A program made the position numbers and the translations under genes. 64,000 bases of DNA from Terrisporobacter glycolicus ATCC 14880 = DSM 1288 (GTDB lineage Bacteria; Bacillota; Clostridia; Peptostreptococcales; Peptostreptococcaceae): contig NZ_CP117523.1 in the NCBI RefSeq assembly GCF_036812735.1, positions 2,356,001 to 2,420,000 of the forward strand, in the 5' to 3' direction. The notes under the pieces were generated by a model, which saw nothing but the letters and a program-made list of their open reading frames with translations, ran no database searches and had not been told where the DNA came from. Below, in pieces: positions 26,238 through 35,226 of this stretch (positions are counted from its first letter, which is position 1; each line of letters begins with the position of its first letter).

Positions 26238-28802
26238 TTAGTCATTGTCTTTTATTCCATCAATAATATTCATATTTTTTAAGTCTCTGCTGCTTGTCAC
26301 AACTGCTATTAAACACACTGCCACAGTTATTACGAAAAATACTATTGATTCCTTAACTGGGAATGTGAATGACATAAAGCTATCTATACCGTAGTTTTTA
26401 TAAGCATTATTATTCAAATTTACAAATTTAATTAAATTTACAATAGATGGAATTAAAGCAATTATAAAACTTAATATGGCATATGATAAAGCTTCAAAAG
26501 CAATCATCTTCTTCATATTTTTTACACTCATTCCTAATGCTCTAAGTGTTGATATTTCTTTTTTTCTTATTAATAAGTTTGTTTTTATTGTACAGAAAAT
26601 ATTAATTCCTGCTATTATTAAAACAAGTATTATTGTTGCTATTTGTGTTTTCATATAATCTTTGCTAGAATTTTCTTGCATCTCATTAAAACTTAGTTTA
26701 CTTTCAAACTGGGATAATTGAATACTATTAGAAACTTCTTCCACCTTTTTATTTACAGTTTTATCATTAGGATTTACTAAATTTATACCTAATTTAGTGT
26801 ACTTTTTCTCTCCAGTAATGTCTTTAGCATGACTATTAGAAGTGATAACTTCAAAATTTCGCCCTAGACTACCATCTCCCTTAGACATCCAGTCTGATGT
26901 TAAAATTGCACATACTCTTACTTTACTTTCTTTATATACGGTTTCATTGTCTTTCGTTGTTGGAACTTTTATAGTTAATATATCTCCTATTTTTAAGTTA
27001 TTAAAAACATTCTTCTTATTATCTGGATCATTTTCATCATAAAAATAATTATATACTGCCACATTTGCATAATTGTTTGTTACTTTACCCAAGTCATTTA
27101 TATTTCCTTCTTGTACAAAGTTTTTCAGTGTGCTGTTTATATAGTCATTTCCATATAATTTTAAATCCATTTCATATTCCATTTTATCTTTTTCTTGTGT
27201 TTCACTTATATTTGTAAAGTTTTTATTTACTTCATAATTTTTATAATCAAAAAATCCATTTGCTACTTGTACACCATTTATATTTTTTACACCATTTATA
27301 TTTTTTAATTTATTTACATCATTATCACTATATTTCACCACATCCAAATCAGAGTTTGGTCCAAATCCTATGGTAATATCATATCTTTTTTGCATGTCTG
27401 CAATTTTATCATTTACCTCGTTTTGCATACTAGAAAATGTAGTTAAAAACACATATCCTCCTAGTGCAATTGATATTATGGATATAAATGCTCTACTTTT
27501 ATTTCTTCCTATATTTTTCAGTCCCATAAATCCATAAAATCCAAATATTTTACTAAAAAGTTTGACAAGTCCAAAGCTTCCACCATAACTTTTGAATCTA
27601 TCACTTTGCTTTGTTGATTCAATAACTGATATTTTTCCTACTTTATATATAGGTATAATACAAGAAGCAAATACAGAAAATGCACCTGTAATTATGGCTT
27701 TTATAATATTTGCAGAGCTTACATATAACTCTGGTTTTATTCCTGCTTCCTTGTACTGAGAAAGATTGAAATTACTAATTCCCACATATGAAAATGCAAT
27801 ACCAAATATAAGCCCAAGTATTATTCCAAGAACCATTATAATTACACCTTGGTACATTATCATTCTTCTAACGCTTCTTTTATTTGCACCTATTAATCTA
27901 AGCATGCCCATCTCTTCTATGGTTTCGTTTAATGTAATATTAAAAAGATTAAATACAAAAATGGCTGCTGTAATTATAATTAAGATTTCTCTTTTAAAAG
28001 CTCCTGGATCTTCTTTTTCTATTTTCTTATCCATTAATTGACGTACAAGAGGCATGTTTGGTGTATAAGTAACTTCTTTTAAATTATTTTCTCCTATTAT
28101 TCTATTAGCCTGCCCATCAATATTTTGCCAGCCACTTTTTAGAGTTAACACACTATTGTAAGTTATTATATTTTGTGGAATTACATTGTTATTTTCACTA
28201 TTTCCATAAGTAAAAGCTTCAAATGGAATATTTATATCATAAAAATCGTAAAATCCTTTTGGCTTTTCTATAATTCCCACAAGTTTGAATTTTTTATCTT
28301 CAGTATAAATTTTATTGTTTCCCTGTGAATCTTTATATTTCTTTTTTATTTTAAAAGTTAAAGTTGAATTTAATTTATCTGGTATATTCATTGCTTCTAA
28401 AGCATCTTCTTCCATTACTATTTCATCCTTGTTCTTTGGAAGTCTACCCTTTGCAAGTTTTCCAGATTTATTATTAATATAATTTTTATCTGCTGACTTT
28501 AGCGGAAATGAGTTTCCTTTTTCATCTACTATATTTCCTAAGTTTTCAACTGTAGTAATCTTTTCTACATCTTCATCTTTGCTGACTTTTTCAATATCAG
28601 ACTCTTTTAAGTCACTAAACTCTAAATGATATCCTCCATAAAGTTTGTATATTGCCTTAACATCATTATTAGCTTGAGACTCCTTTATAACACTTGTTCC
28701 AAATATTAAAGATACTCCCAGAGCAACGCCTAGTATCAATAATAAAGTTCTCAGTTTATTTTTCTTTAAATATGCCATTGACATTTTCAAGTATATTCCC
28801 AT
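26238..28802 (-). CDS. FtsX-like ABC permease (module 2)
   Basis: 854 residues. One N-terminal membrane helix (about 18-38) and an extracellular MacB-core-like domain (DLKESDIEKVSKDEDVEKIT; KLVGIIEKPKGFYD) are followed by an FtsX block near 270-400 with IEEMGMLRLIGANKRSVRRM. A second extracellular domain leads to the C-terminal FtsX block with IRKKEISTLRALGMSVKNMK. It has the same two-unit plan as the 908- and 873-residue permeases, but the external domains are strongly diverged, which is where a ligand would be recognised. It is coupled to the ATPase that follows and preceded by the DUF3139-like and lipoprotein genes. Confidence 0.85.
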   Translation of the reverse strand: MGIYLKMSMAYLKKNKLRTLLLILGVALGVSLIFGTSVIKESQANNDVKAIYKLYGGYHLEFSDLKESDIEKVSKDEDVEKITTVENLGNIVDEKGNSFPLKSADKNYINNKSGKLAKGRLPKNKDEIVMEEDALEAMNIPDKLNSTLTFKIKKKYKDSQGNNKIYTEDKKFKLVGIIEKPKGFYDFYDINIPFEAFTYGNSENNNVIPQNIITYNSVLTLKSGWQNIDGQANRIIGENNLKEVTYTPNMPLVRQLMDKKIEKEDPGAFKREILIIITAAIFVFNLFNITLNETIEEMGMLRLIGANKRSVRRMIMYQGVIIMVLGIILGLIFGIAFSYVGISNFNLSQYKEAGIKPELYVSSANIIKAIITGAFSVFASCIIPIYKVGKISVIESTKQSDRFKSYGGSFGLVKLFSKIFGFYGFMGLKNIGRNKSRAFISIISIALGGYVFLTTFSSMQNEVNDKIADMQKRYDITIGFGPNSDLDVVKYSDNDVNKLKNINGVKNINGVQVANGFFDYKNYEVNKNFTNISETQEKDKMEYEMDLKLYGNDYINSTLKNFVQEGNINDLGKVTNNYANVAVYNYFYDENDPDNKKNVFNNLKIGDILTIKVPTTKDNETVYKESKVRVCAILTSDWMSKGDGSLGRNFEVITSNSHAKDITGEKKYTKLGINLVNPNDKTVNKKVEEVSNSIQLSQFESKLSFNEMQENSSKDYMKTQIATIILVLIIAGINIFCTIKTNLLIRKKEISTLRALGMSVKNMKKMIAFEALSYAILSFIIALIPSIVNLIKFVNLNNNAYKNYGIDSFMSFTFPVKESIVFFVITVAVCLIAVVTSSRDLKNMNIIDGIKDND

Positions 28803-28814
28803 GAAATTTTCCTC

Positions 28815-29204
28815 CTATTTTAACCTATCTAACTCAATTGGTGGGTACTTTACACTACTTAATTCCTCATAGTTTTTTAAAAGTTTCTTATCATTACTTA
28901 AATCATAAATTTGTAAGCAAACTTTATTTATAGGTAGAGCATAGTAATGATCACTATAAAAATAATGATACTCGTAGTTTGGATCATCTTTGTAAGATAC
29001 TTTGTAAAGAATTCCATTATAAGTTGCTTTTCTTGCTTTTTCTTTTGTAATTTTGTGTATATCATCTTGTGAAACTTTCTGCTTGTCCATATACCTATCA
29101 ATACGTTTTTGTGCTTCATTCCAAGGTTTAAAACAATTATCATATACAATAAATCCTGTAATACCTATAATTAATGCTACTAAAATAGCTTTATATTTTT
29201 TCAT
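28815..29204 (-). CDS. DUF3139-like membrane-anchored protein (module 2)
   Basis: 129 residues. A membrane helix (about 5-22) is followed by an extracellular domain with the tyrosine-rich YEYHYFYSDHYY segment. The layout fits DUF3139, a family of small Firmicute proteins of unknown function often next to exporters. It lies between the lipoprotein and permease genes with 10-12 bp gaps, so it is co-transcribed and probably an accessory of the exporter or sensor. Confidence 0.6.
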   Translation of the reverse strand: MKKYKAILVALIIGITGFIVYDNCFKPWNEAQKRIDRYMDKQKVSQDDIHKITKEKARKATYNGILYKVSYKDDPNYEYHYFYSDHYYALPINKVCLQIYDLSNDKKLLKNYEELSSVKYPPIELDRLK

Positions 29205-29214
29205 AAATGCCTCC

Positions 29215-29799
29215 TTATTCTAAAACAAATTCATCATCATATCTTAATACTAAAATCTTAGCTGGTTTGTCACCTTTACTTACTTGAATAATCACATCTC
29301 CCATGTTAGAAAGTTTCACATTCCCCTCACCCTTATTAAATACTTTTTCTACTTCTTCAAAAAATTCTTTTTCAGTTAAATTACTATCTGTTAATGACTT
29401 ATATATGTTGTAAATAGCCATCACAAATTTATCATCTTTAGATAGTTTTTCATCATATTTAAAGTCCTTAACACAGTGAATATTTAATATTTCTTTATTT
29501 TCTTTCTTGTCTTTTTTTATAGAATAATTTAAAACTTGTTTAGGTTGATTTTTAGTGTATTCCAAGTTTCCTAAAGATAATACAAAACTGCCATCTGGTG
29601 AAGCTTCCACCAACCTAAGTCCACTATTTTCTATAGCTTCTGACATATTCTTAGAAAAATCCTTTTTAATTTTAGAAACTTCTTCTACTGTATATGTTTC
29701 TTTATCTATATTAGATGAAGAAGATGTGCAACCCACCATTAAACTAGAAGTTACACTTACTACTACTATCATAACTAAAATAAATTTTTTAACTTTCAT
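29215..29799 (-). CDS. Exporter-associated lipoprotein (module 2)
   Basis: 194 residues. The signal peptide has the lipobox LMVGC, so the mature protein begins at C24 and is lipid-anchored outside the cell. A serine-rich linker leads to an all-alpha/beta domain with no recognised family. It is the first gene of the module 2 exporter operon, 150 bp after the kinase, behind a perfect hairpin and a LytTR site. By position it resembles the immunity lipoproteins found with LanFEG-type or BceAB-type exporters, which hold or detect a peptide; this is inference. Confidence 0.65.
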   Translation of the reverse strand: MKVKKFILVMIVVVSVTSSLMVGCTSSSSNIDKETYTVEEVSKIKKDFSKNMSEAIENSGLRLVEASPDGSFVLSLGNLEYTKNQPKQVLNYSIKKDKKENKEILNIHCVKDFKYDEKLSKDDKFVMAIYNIYKSLTDSNLTEKEFFEEVEKVFNKGEGNVKLSNMGDVIIQVSKGDKPAKILVLRYDDEFVLE

Positions 29800-29881
29800 A
29801 TAATCCTCCTTGCTTTACTGTTTTGAGATAACTTACTCACTTAAATTTTCCTACCCCTTCGTGTATATCAGTTGCTTAAAA

Positions 29882-29921
29882 AAGGGATGTTATCTTTTCC
29901 TATTAAAAGATAACATCCCTT
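29882..29921 (-). terminator. Perfect hairpin between sensor kinase 2 and its exporter operon
   Basis: 17-bp perfect stem AAGGGATGTTATCTTTT and its complement with a 6-nt loop, then TTTTTTAAG on the minus strand. It ends the regulator-kinase transcript, or attenuates read-through into the exporter genes. Confidence 0.75.
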
Positions 29922-29944
29922 GTATTTAGTATCAATATTTATGC

Positions 29945-29974
29945 CCCAACTGGTAGGTTAATGAACCCAACTGT
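29945..29974 (-). promoter_or_regulatory. LytTR binding site (two 9-bp direct repeats)
   Basis: On the minus strand ACAGTTGGG (29966-29974) and CCAGTTGGG (29945-29953) start exactly 21 bp apart, leaving a 12-bp spacer. This is the architecture known for AgrA/LytR-type sites. It overlaps the last codons of the kinase gene and lies just upstream of the hairpin and the exporter operon. Confidence 0.7.
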
Positions 29975-31340
29975 CAGTATTATTATTAAGTGGTATATAT
30001 ATATTTAATGTAAATTTGTCTTTTTCATCTTCAAATAATATTTCTCCTTCATACTTTTCTAAAGAAGATTTAATACTTTGAATTCCTATTCCATGTTTGA
30101 ATTTATCTATTTTATCTGTCAAAAATATATTCTTATTAACTTTGATATGATTAACTTTACTATTTTCGCATTTCAACACAAAATATGATTTCGATATAGT
30201 TCCTTTAACTCTAATATATTTATTAATATTATCATCATGAATTTTATCACAGGCTTCTATGGCATTGTCTAAAATGTTAGCAAATATACTAGATACATCC
30301 ATAGGTTTTATAAAATTAACTTTCGAAAAGTTTATATCACAGATAAATTTAATTCCTTTTTTATTGCATATTTCACTTTTTTCATTAATTATAATATCTA
30401 AGATCATATTTCCTGTATTATAAATAGATTTGAATTCTTCAATTTCACCCTTTAAATTACTTATATACTCATTAACTTCCTCACTATTATTTTTAAGATT
30501 ATCTATTGTACTAATATGATTGTTTATATCATGATAAAGCTTCCTAACTTTCATATGAGATTCTTGAACACTTAAGTAATGCTCATATTGCATATCTAGC
30601 TTATTTTTCATTATTTCATTTTGAGATTTTATTTTATTGTCTTGTATTACTTTTACAAACAATAATACGAGGACTATGGTACTGGCCAATATTAGCTTTG
30701 GCGTTACAATATAATTAAGTATATACTGTTCTGAATGCAAATTAAATCGCTCAAGTTTCTTTGATACATAACTTATTATTATATTAATTAAATTCACTAT
30801 TAGACCTAAAGATAAGTATATATAATTTCGTTTATCACTATCAAGTAATTCTAAATACTTGTTAAGATACTTAATTATTAAACAAACTAATATATAAATA
30901 AATATAATAAAGAGATTACTATAAACATCAATTTTTATATTCTCCAAGTAAGGCACTAAAAGAGATTCTTTCGATGACGCATTAATTCCTGTAATTATAA
31001 AAAATATATTTCTAGATACAACAGTTACAAGTAAATCGTAATATACATTAAATAAATAAAATAAAATTACATATTTAACGTATCCCACCTTATAAAAATA
31101 ATTATAGTAAATTGCCCACAAAACAATTACTAAAACAGTAATCATGTTGTAGGCATTAGCTTCTTCAATATGAAATAGCCTGGTTAATTTTGCTATAATA
31201 TAAATTAATAACAATAGAATATAAAATACAATTTTACTCCTATGCCTATTTTCTTTTTTATAAGTTAATATACCATTGAATATGATAAAAGGCGTAAATA
31301 TTGATAAAATCAATAATAACTCAGACATAATATTTAACAT
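29958..31340 (-). CDS. GHKL-type sensor histidine kinase, AgrC family (module 2)
   Basis: 460 residues. Six or seven membrane helices cover residues 1-235. The phosphoacceptor is H270 in KLYHDINNH. The ATPase domain has ANILDNAIEACDK and GIGIQSIKSSLEKYEG. The cytosolic half is closely related to kinase 1 (19385-20740) and the membrane half much less, which suggests the same signalling core with a different signal. The start overlaps the regulator gene by 7 bp. Its last codons carry part of a LytTR operator. Confidence 0.88.
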   Translation of the reverse strand: MLNIMSELLLILSIFTPFIIFNGILTYKKENRHRSKIVFYILLLLIYIIAKLTRLFHIEEANAYNMITVLVIVLWAIYYNYFYKVGYVKYVILFYLFNVYYDLLVTVVSRNIFFIITGINASSKESLLVPYLENIKIDVYSNLFIIFIYILVCLIIKYLNKYLELLDSDKRNYIYLSLGLIVNLINIIISYVSKKLERFNLHSEQYILNYIVTPKLILASTIVLVLLFVKVIQDNKIKSQNEIMKNKLDMQYEHYLSVQESHMKVRKLYHDINNHISTIDNLKNNSEEVNEYISNLKGEIEEFKSIYNTGNMILDIIINEKSEICNKKGIKFICDINFSKVNFIKPMDVSSIFANILDNAIEACDKIHDDNINKYIRVKGTISKSYFVLKCENSKVNHIKVNKNIFLTDKIDKFKHGIGIQSIKSSLEKYEGEILFEDEKDKFTLNIYIPLNNNTDSWVH

Positions 31341-32041
31341 ATCTCATCACCAATAAATCTTAGAAATTTTTCCTTAACCTCTTTATATCTATATCTACTA
31401 ATAGGTACTTCTTCTCCGCTTTCCAATATGGCAATATTTGATTTTATATTTTCCACATAAGTTAAGTTAACTAAAAAACTTTTATGACATCTTACAAATT
31501 TATCTAAATTTAAGTCCTTTTCTACTTTTTCTAAGCTATACCTTACATCAAAATCCTTATTAATTGTATGTATTAACATATCCTTTTTTTGAACTTCTAT
31601 ATATGTTATTTCATTTGAGTAAATCTTGTATGTATTAGATTTGTTCTTTATTAAAATATAATGATTTTTATTTTTTTCAATTTCATTAATACAATTTAAA
31701 ACATGCTTTTTTAATTCTTCTAATTCTATTGGTTTTAGCAAATACCTATAAGCTCTTACCTCATATCCTTCTTGCACATAATCTATTAAAGAAGTTATAA
31801 AAATTATTTCCATTTTACTGTTTACTTCTCTAATTCTTCTTGCCGTGTCCATTCCACTTAGTTTTCCCATTTGTATATCAAGAAGTAAAATATCTATATC
31901 TTCAAAATTAGCTTGTAATAGTTCTTCTCCACTAATATATTTTTCTATTTTATATTCTCTGTTTTTTAATAGATTTTGAAGATGACTTTCTATTAGGTCC
32001 TGCATTTCTTTTTCATCTTCACAAATTCCTATTTTAATCAT
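31334..32041 (-). CDS. LytTR-type response regulator (module 2)
   Basis: 235 residues from the ATG at 32041, which has AAGGAGG 5 bp upstream; an earlier in-frame ATG at 32059 precedes that site. The receiver has the phospho-aspartate D55 in LLLDIQM and the lysine in LLKPIEL. The LytTR domain has YIEVQKKDMLIHT and FVRCHKSFLVNLTYVENIK. It is very similar to the module 1 regulator, including the recognition strands, so cross-binding is possible. It is the first gene of its operon. Confidence 0.9.
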   Translation of the reverse strand: MIKIGICEDEKEMQDLIESHLQNLLKNREYKIEKYISGEELLQANFEDIDILLLDIQMGKLSGMDTARRIREVNSKMEIIFITSLIDYVQEGYEVRAYRYLLKPIELEELKKHVLNCINEIEKNKNHYILIKNKSNTYKIYSNEITYIEVQKKDMLIHTINKDFDVRYSLEKVEKDLNLDKFVRCHKSFLVNLTYVENIKSNIAILESGEEVPISRYRYKEVKEKFLRFIGDEIC

Positions 32042-32188
32042 AAGTTCCTCCTTATGCATAATTTTTATCTTCCTTATTTAGCATAACATTTTTTGCTTAT
32101 TTATATCAATTATTCTTTCTATAATGTATTTATTGCAATCATAACCTTAATTTAGATAATCTGCTCAATATAATAAATCCCACAAAAA

Positions 32189-32212
32189 AGCCATTGATTT
32201 TTATCAATGGCT
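32189..32212 (-). terminator. Rho-independent terminator after the quinone reductase gene
   Basis: 10-bp stem AGCCATTGAT/ATCAATGGCT followed by TTTTTTGTG on the minus strand, about 100 bp after the stop codon. Confidence 0.65.
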
Positions 32213-32315
32213 AAGTTACCTACCTTATATTATTATACTTCTTTTAAAGTTTACGCAATAGCTTTATAGATTTCTTTATTATTCATTAATAGATTTAAGA
32301 TTATTTAAAATAAAT

Positions 32316-32885
32316 CTATACATAGTTTGCAATATTATCTAGAAATTTATTTTTACTTTCTTCATTATTATCTGCTAAATTTTCATTTATCCATTTAACA
32401 TTGTCAATTCCTGCCATATTTAGTGTTCCTTTCATAAACGTTGCTTCTATTGGATTTCCTAACTCTTTTACCATATAATCTGTATCTGTTTCTGAAGTAG
32501 TTATAACTAATGCTGATGTTATATTAGTTAAAAGTCCTACAGGCCTTTTATCTTGTTCTGTAAATGCAAACTCTTTTAGTAATACTCTATCAAAAAATCC
32601 TTTAAGTATAGCTGGACAACTATTCCACCATATAGGAAATATACATACTAACTGATTTGTTTCTTTTAATATTTTTTGGTATTTCTTTACCAATTCATCC
32701 TTAGTTTCACCTTTTACATAAAGCTTAACATCTTCTTCACTCATTATGGGATTAAAATCATCATTATATAAATCTATTATTTCATAAGATTTTTCTTTTT
32801 CCTTTAGTGTATTTAGTACTTTTTCCATAATACTTTTGCTAAAGGAGTCAGTAGATGGATTTGCTACTATTACTGTTGTATTCAT
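32316..32885 (-). CDS. NAD(P)H dehydrogenase (quinone)/flavodoxin-fold reductase
   Basis: 189 residues of the MdaB/KefF/YheR type flavodoxin-like fold. It starts MNTTVIVANPSTDSFSKSIM (phosphate-binding loop) and continues with ICIFPIWWNSCPAILKGFFDRVLL and the GRR-like DKRPVGLLTN. Such enzymes bind FMN or FAD and reduce quinones or nitro compounds with NAD(P)H. The ATG at 32885 is chosen because GAGG lies 9 bp upstream; a GTG at 32894 overlaps it. It is monocistronic. Confidence 0.8.
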   Translation of the reverse strand: MNTTVIVANPSTDSFSKSIMEKVLNTLKEKEKSYEIIDLYNDDFNPIMSEEDVKLYVKGETKDELVKKYQKILKETNQLVCIFPIWWNSCPAILKGFFDRVLLKEFAFTEQDKRPVGLLTNITSALVITTSETDTDYMVKELGNPIEATFMKGTLNMAGIDNVKWINENLADNNEESKNKFLDNIANYV

Positions 32886-33084
32886 ACGTATCACCCTCTC
32901 ATTTTGCTACTATTATTATTTACATCTTAGAAGACTCATCCGCACATATTTTACTTTTATCTATACATTTTTCATTTGGATTTTGCATAATTTACTCCTC
33001 CTATAATTTAAAATCTATATTTAAATTTCCCGAAATTAAAATATTAATACTATTTTAGTATTTGTGATATATTAATATTAAAAT

Positions 33085-33795
33085 CTAAAGTGTAGGTGTA
33101 GTAGGAATATTTTCATTCTTTAAATATATATTAACCCTTTCTGAGCTATCAATATAAGCAAGCAAAATATCTGATAAATTTTCAACACCTTTGTTGTGTA
33201 ATTGTTTTTTTAGCCATTTATTACTCTTTCCTATGGATTTCAAATGACTATCAAGTATTTTTCCATCAATAATGAGATTTACACATAGACCTTTATAATC
33301 AGTTTTAATATTTAAATCCTTTGGTGTTAATGGTTTATTTATAGACTTAAGCTGAATACTTATATTTCCACTTGTCTCCAAAATAGCAAACTCAATATCT
33401 CCTATGTCGAATACATCTTTTAATCTACACTCTTCAAGCAGGTCATTAATATTCATCTTAGTCTTTTTTAATCCACCTTCATTTATTTTACCATTTTGAA
33501 TTAAAATAGTAGGTACTCCATCTAATATTCTTCTTCCTAAATAGCTCTTTAGACTAATAATAGAAAGTAATATGGGAAAAATAGCATAAATAATCATACC
33601 TGTTATACCTTGTATGTAAGAAATAGAATCGTCTATAGCTAGTTCTGAAGATATTGAACCAATTGAAATACCTACAACATAATCAAATAATGTCAGTTGT
33701 GATATTTGCTTTTTGCCCATGATTTTGGTTAGTACAAATAGTATACTTACTGATATTATGGATTTTAATGACACTTTTAATATTTCATCTATCAC
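33085..33795 (-). CDS. DUF421 (YetF-type) membrane protein
   Basis: 236 residues. Three membrane helices lie within residues 1-75 (including KQISQLTLFDYVVGISIGSI, the best-conserved family segment). Two cytosolic DUF421 alpha/beta repeats follow, with GVPTILIQNGKIN and GLCVNLIIDGKIL. The YetF/YrbG family is common in spore formers; its biochemical role is unclear. It sits between the quinone reductase and the hypA operon without being linked to either. Confidence 0.85.
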   Translation of the reverse strand: MIDEILKVSLKSIISVSILFVLTKIMGKKQISQLTLFDYVVGISIGSISSELAIDDSISYIQGITGMIIYAIFPILLSIISLKSYLGRRILDGVPTILIQNGKINEGGLKKTKMNINDLLEECRLKDVFDIGDIEFAILETSGNISIQLKSINKPLTPKDLNIKTDYKGLCVNLIIDGKILDSHLKSIGKSNKWLKKQLHNKGVENLSDILLAYIDSSERVNIYLKNENIPTTPTL

Positions 33796-33856
33796 ATTTG
33801 CACAACTCCTTATCTATACTATATCTTTTCTCTCCCAACCAAAACTTATACAACAA

Positions 33857-33897
33857 AAATGTAGTTACCAAGCTTTTATGCTTAGTAACTACATTTT
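33857..33897 (-). terminator. Rho-independent terminator of the hypB-hypA operon
   Basis: 18-bp stem AAAATGTAGTTACCAAGC and near-perfect complement, loop of 6 nt, just after the hypA stop. The T run follows on either strand. Confidence 0.75.
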
Positions 33898-33899
33898 AT

Positions 33900-34241
33900 T
33901 TAGTATGCTACTATTTCTTTAATTATAAACTCTTTTCCACTGAGTAAGTCCCAAACTTTACTGTCGCAATGTGGACATACTCCTTTGTTTTCTTTTATAT
34001 TAAATACTTTATTACAACTTTTACACATACCATTTCCTGGCATAACTTCTATTTCTAGCTCTGTGTTTTGCAATATTGTATTTTCTATTGCTGCTGGATA
34101 ACAAGCTTCTATATATTTAGGAATCATTGATGATAATTCTCCAATTTGCAATACTAATTTTTCTATTTTAGCTAAGTCATTTTCTACTGCAACTTTTTCC
34201 ACAGTTTTAACAACTTCAATTACTACTCCTAGTTCATGCAA
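33900..34241 (-). CDS. hypA: HypA nickel metallochaperone, TTG start
   Basis: 113 residues from the TTG at 34241, giving the N-terminus MHELGVVIEVVKTVEK. The Met1-His2 pair is the essential nickel ligand of HypA, so this start is favoured over the in-frame GTG at 34250 (MKNLHEL...). AGGTG lies 7 bp upstream of the TTG. The zinc-binding domain has CKSC and CPHC. HypA passes nickel with HypB to [NiFe] hydrogenase or other nickel enzymes. It is the last gene of the hypB operon. No hydrogenase, urease or hypCDEF is in the window, so the client is unknown. Confidence 0.88.
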   Translation of the reverse strand: MHELGVVIEVVKTVEKVAVENDLAKIEKLVLQIGELSSMIPKYIEACYPAAIENTILQNTELEIEVMPGNGMCKSCNKVFNIKENKGVCPHCDSKVWDLLSGKEFIIKEIVAY

Positions 34242-34267
34242 ATTTTTCACCTACTCTCATTGTCTCT

Positions 34268-35203
34268 CTACTTATTTTCAAAAGCTACTTCTCTATAAGC
34301 ATTTGACTGTCTATAAATTTCATCCTTTAAAGGATTAAGTTTATTTTTTCTTATTTTGCTAAATTGATAAATAGCTAAAGCTGCATTAGCTACTAAAGAT
34401 ACTAAACTTACTACAAAGAATGCTGTAGGGTTATGTGTTGTAGCAACTGGTGCTATTCTATCAGCAAATTGCGGTACAGTCATAACAAACATAATCCAAA
34501 GAGCTAATGTTTGAGCACGATGTTGTAACCAAGCTCCTTTTTTAATAAAGAATGTTGGTATAGTACATGAAAGTAATAATGCGGCTCCACAATAAATAGA
34601 GTGATCTGATATACAGTTATAAGTATAAGCAAAGTTCCATAAATCGTAAGCTATTATCCATGCCCATATCATATCTGGCCATATCATATCCTTTGTTTTA
34701 TCTTTTGATATGAATATTCCACACCAACCACATATTGTGATTATGTTTAATATTCCTGCTATACCATTCATAATGTTCCATGGTCCAGAAATAGTCCAAA
34801 GATTGTCAACTACTCCTCCTCCAGTTAATCCATAACTGAATATTTGAAAATCTCTTATTGCAGCTTCTAATATGTTAACTGCTAAAATAATTGCTGGTAA
34901 AGCTAGTGCCCATTTTTTCTTTTGTAAAGATGGTATATATCTAATTGCCATAAACCAAACACATCCAGCTAGTGCAGAATATGTTTTTACCCAGTTAAAC
35001 CAAGTTCCTGTTCCATATTCATTTCCTGCAGCTGCCGTAGTTGGCCATACATAAATTGTTAAAAATGTAGGTACTATTATAAATAACAATATTCCCGTCC
35101 ATTTTGTTGATCTTCCAAGTTCATTAAAAGCCATAAGTGCTAATAATACAAATAGGAATATTGCCCATCCCTGAAATGTCATCTGTTCATATAAAATTCC
35201 CAT
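34268..35203 (-). CDS. DUF5692-like polytopic membrane protein (copy 1)
   Basis: 311 residues with about eight membrane helices. Polar or charged groups that match the second copy (39684-40604) sit in or near helices: AAIRDFQI, GPWNIMNGIAGILNIITI, WPDMIWAWIIAYDLWNFAYT, the YNCISDH loop and KGAWLQHRAQTLALW. These Asp, His, Cys and Trp residues in membrane segments look functional rather than structural. The family assignment is by memory of the DUF5692 pattern. It lies between the Fe-S/FAD fusion gene and hypA with gaps of 20-25 bp, so it is co-transcribed. It may be the membrane partner of the oxidoreductase. Confidence 0.7.
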   Translation of the reverse strand: MGILYEQMTFQGWAIFLFVLLALMAFNELGRSTKWTGILLFIIVPTFLTIYVWPTTAAAGNEYGTGTWFNWVKTYSALAGCVWFMAIRYIPSLQKKKWALALPAIILAVNILEAAIRDFQIFSYGLTGGGVVDNLWTISGPWNIMNGIAGILNIITICGWCGIFISKDKTKDMIWPDMIWAWIIAYDLWNFAYTYNCISDHSIYCGAALLLSCTIPTFFIKKGAWLQHRAQTLALWIMFVMTVPQFADRIAPVATTHNPTAFFVVSLVSLVANAALAIYQFSKIRKNKLNPLKDEIYRQSNAYREVAFENK

Positions 35204-35226
35204 AATAAGTACTCCTATCTATTGTT

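Noticed and set aside
28928-29149. 73-codon frame inside the DUF3139-like gene
   Set aside because: Alternative frame of the same strand with no start signal; the DUF3139-like frame is the coherent one.
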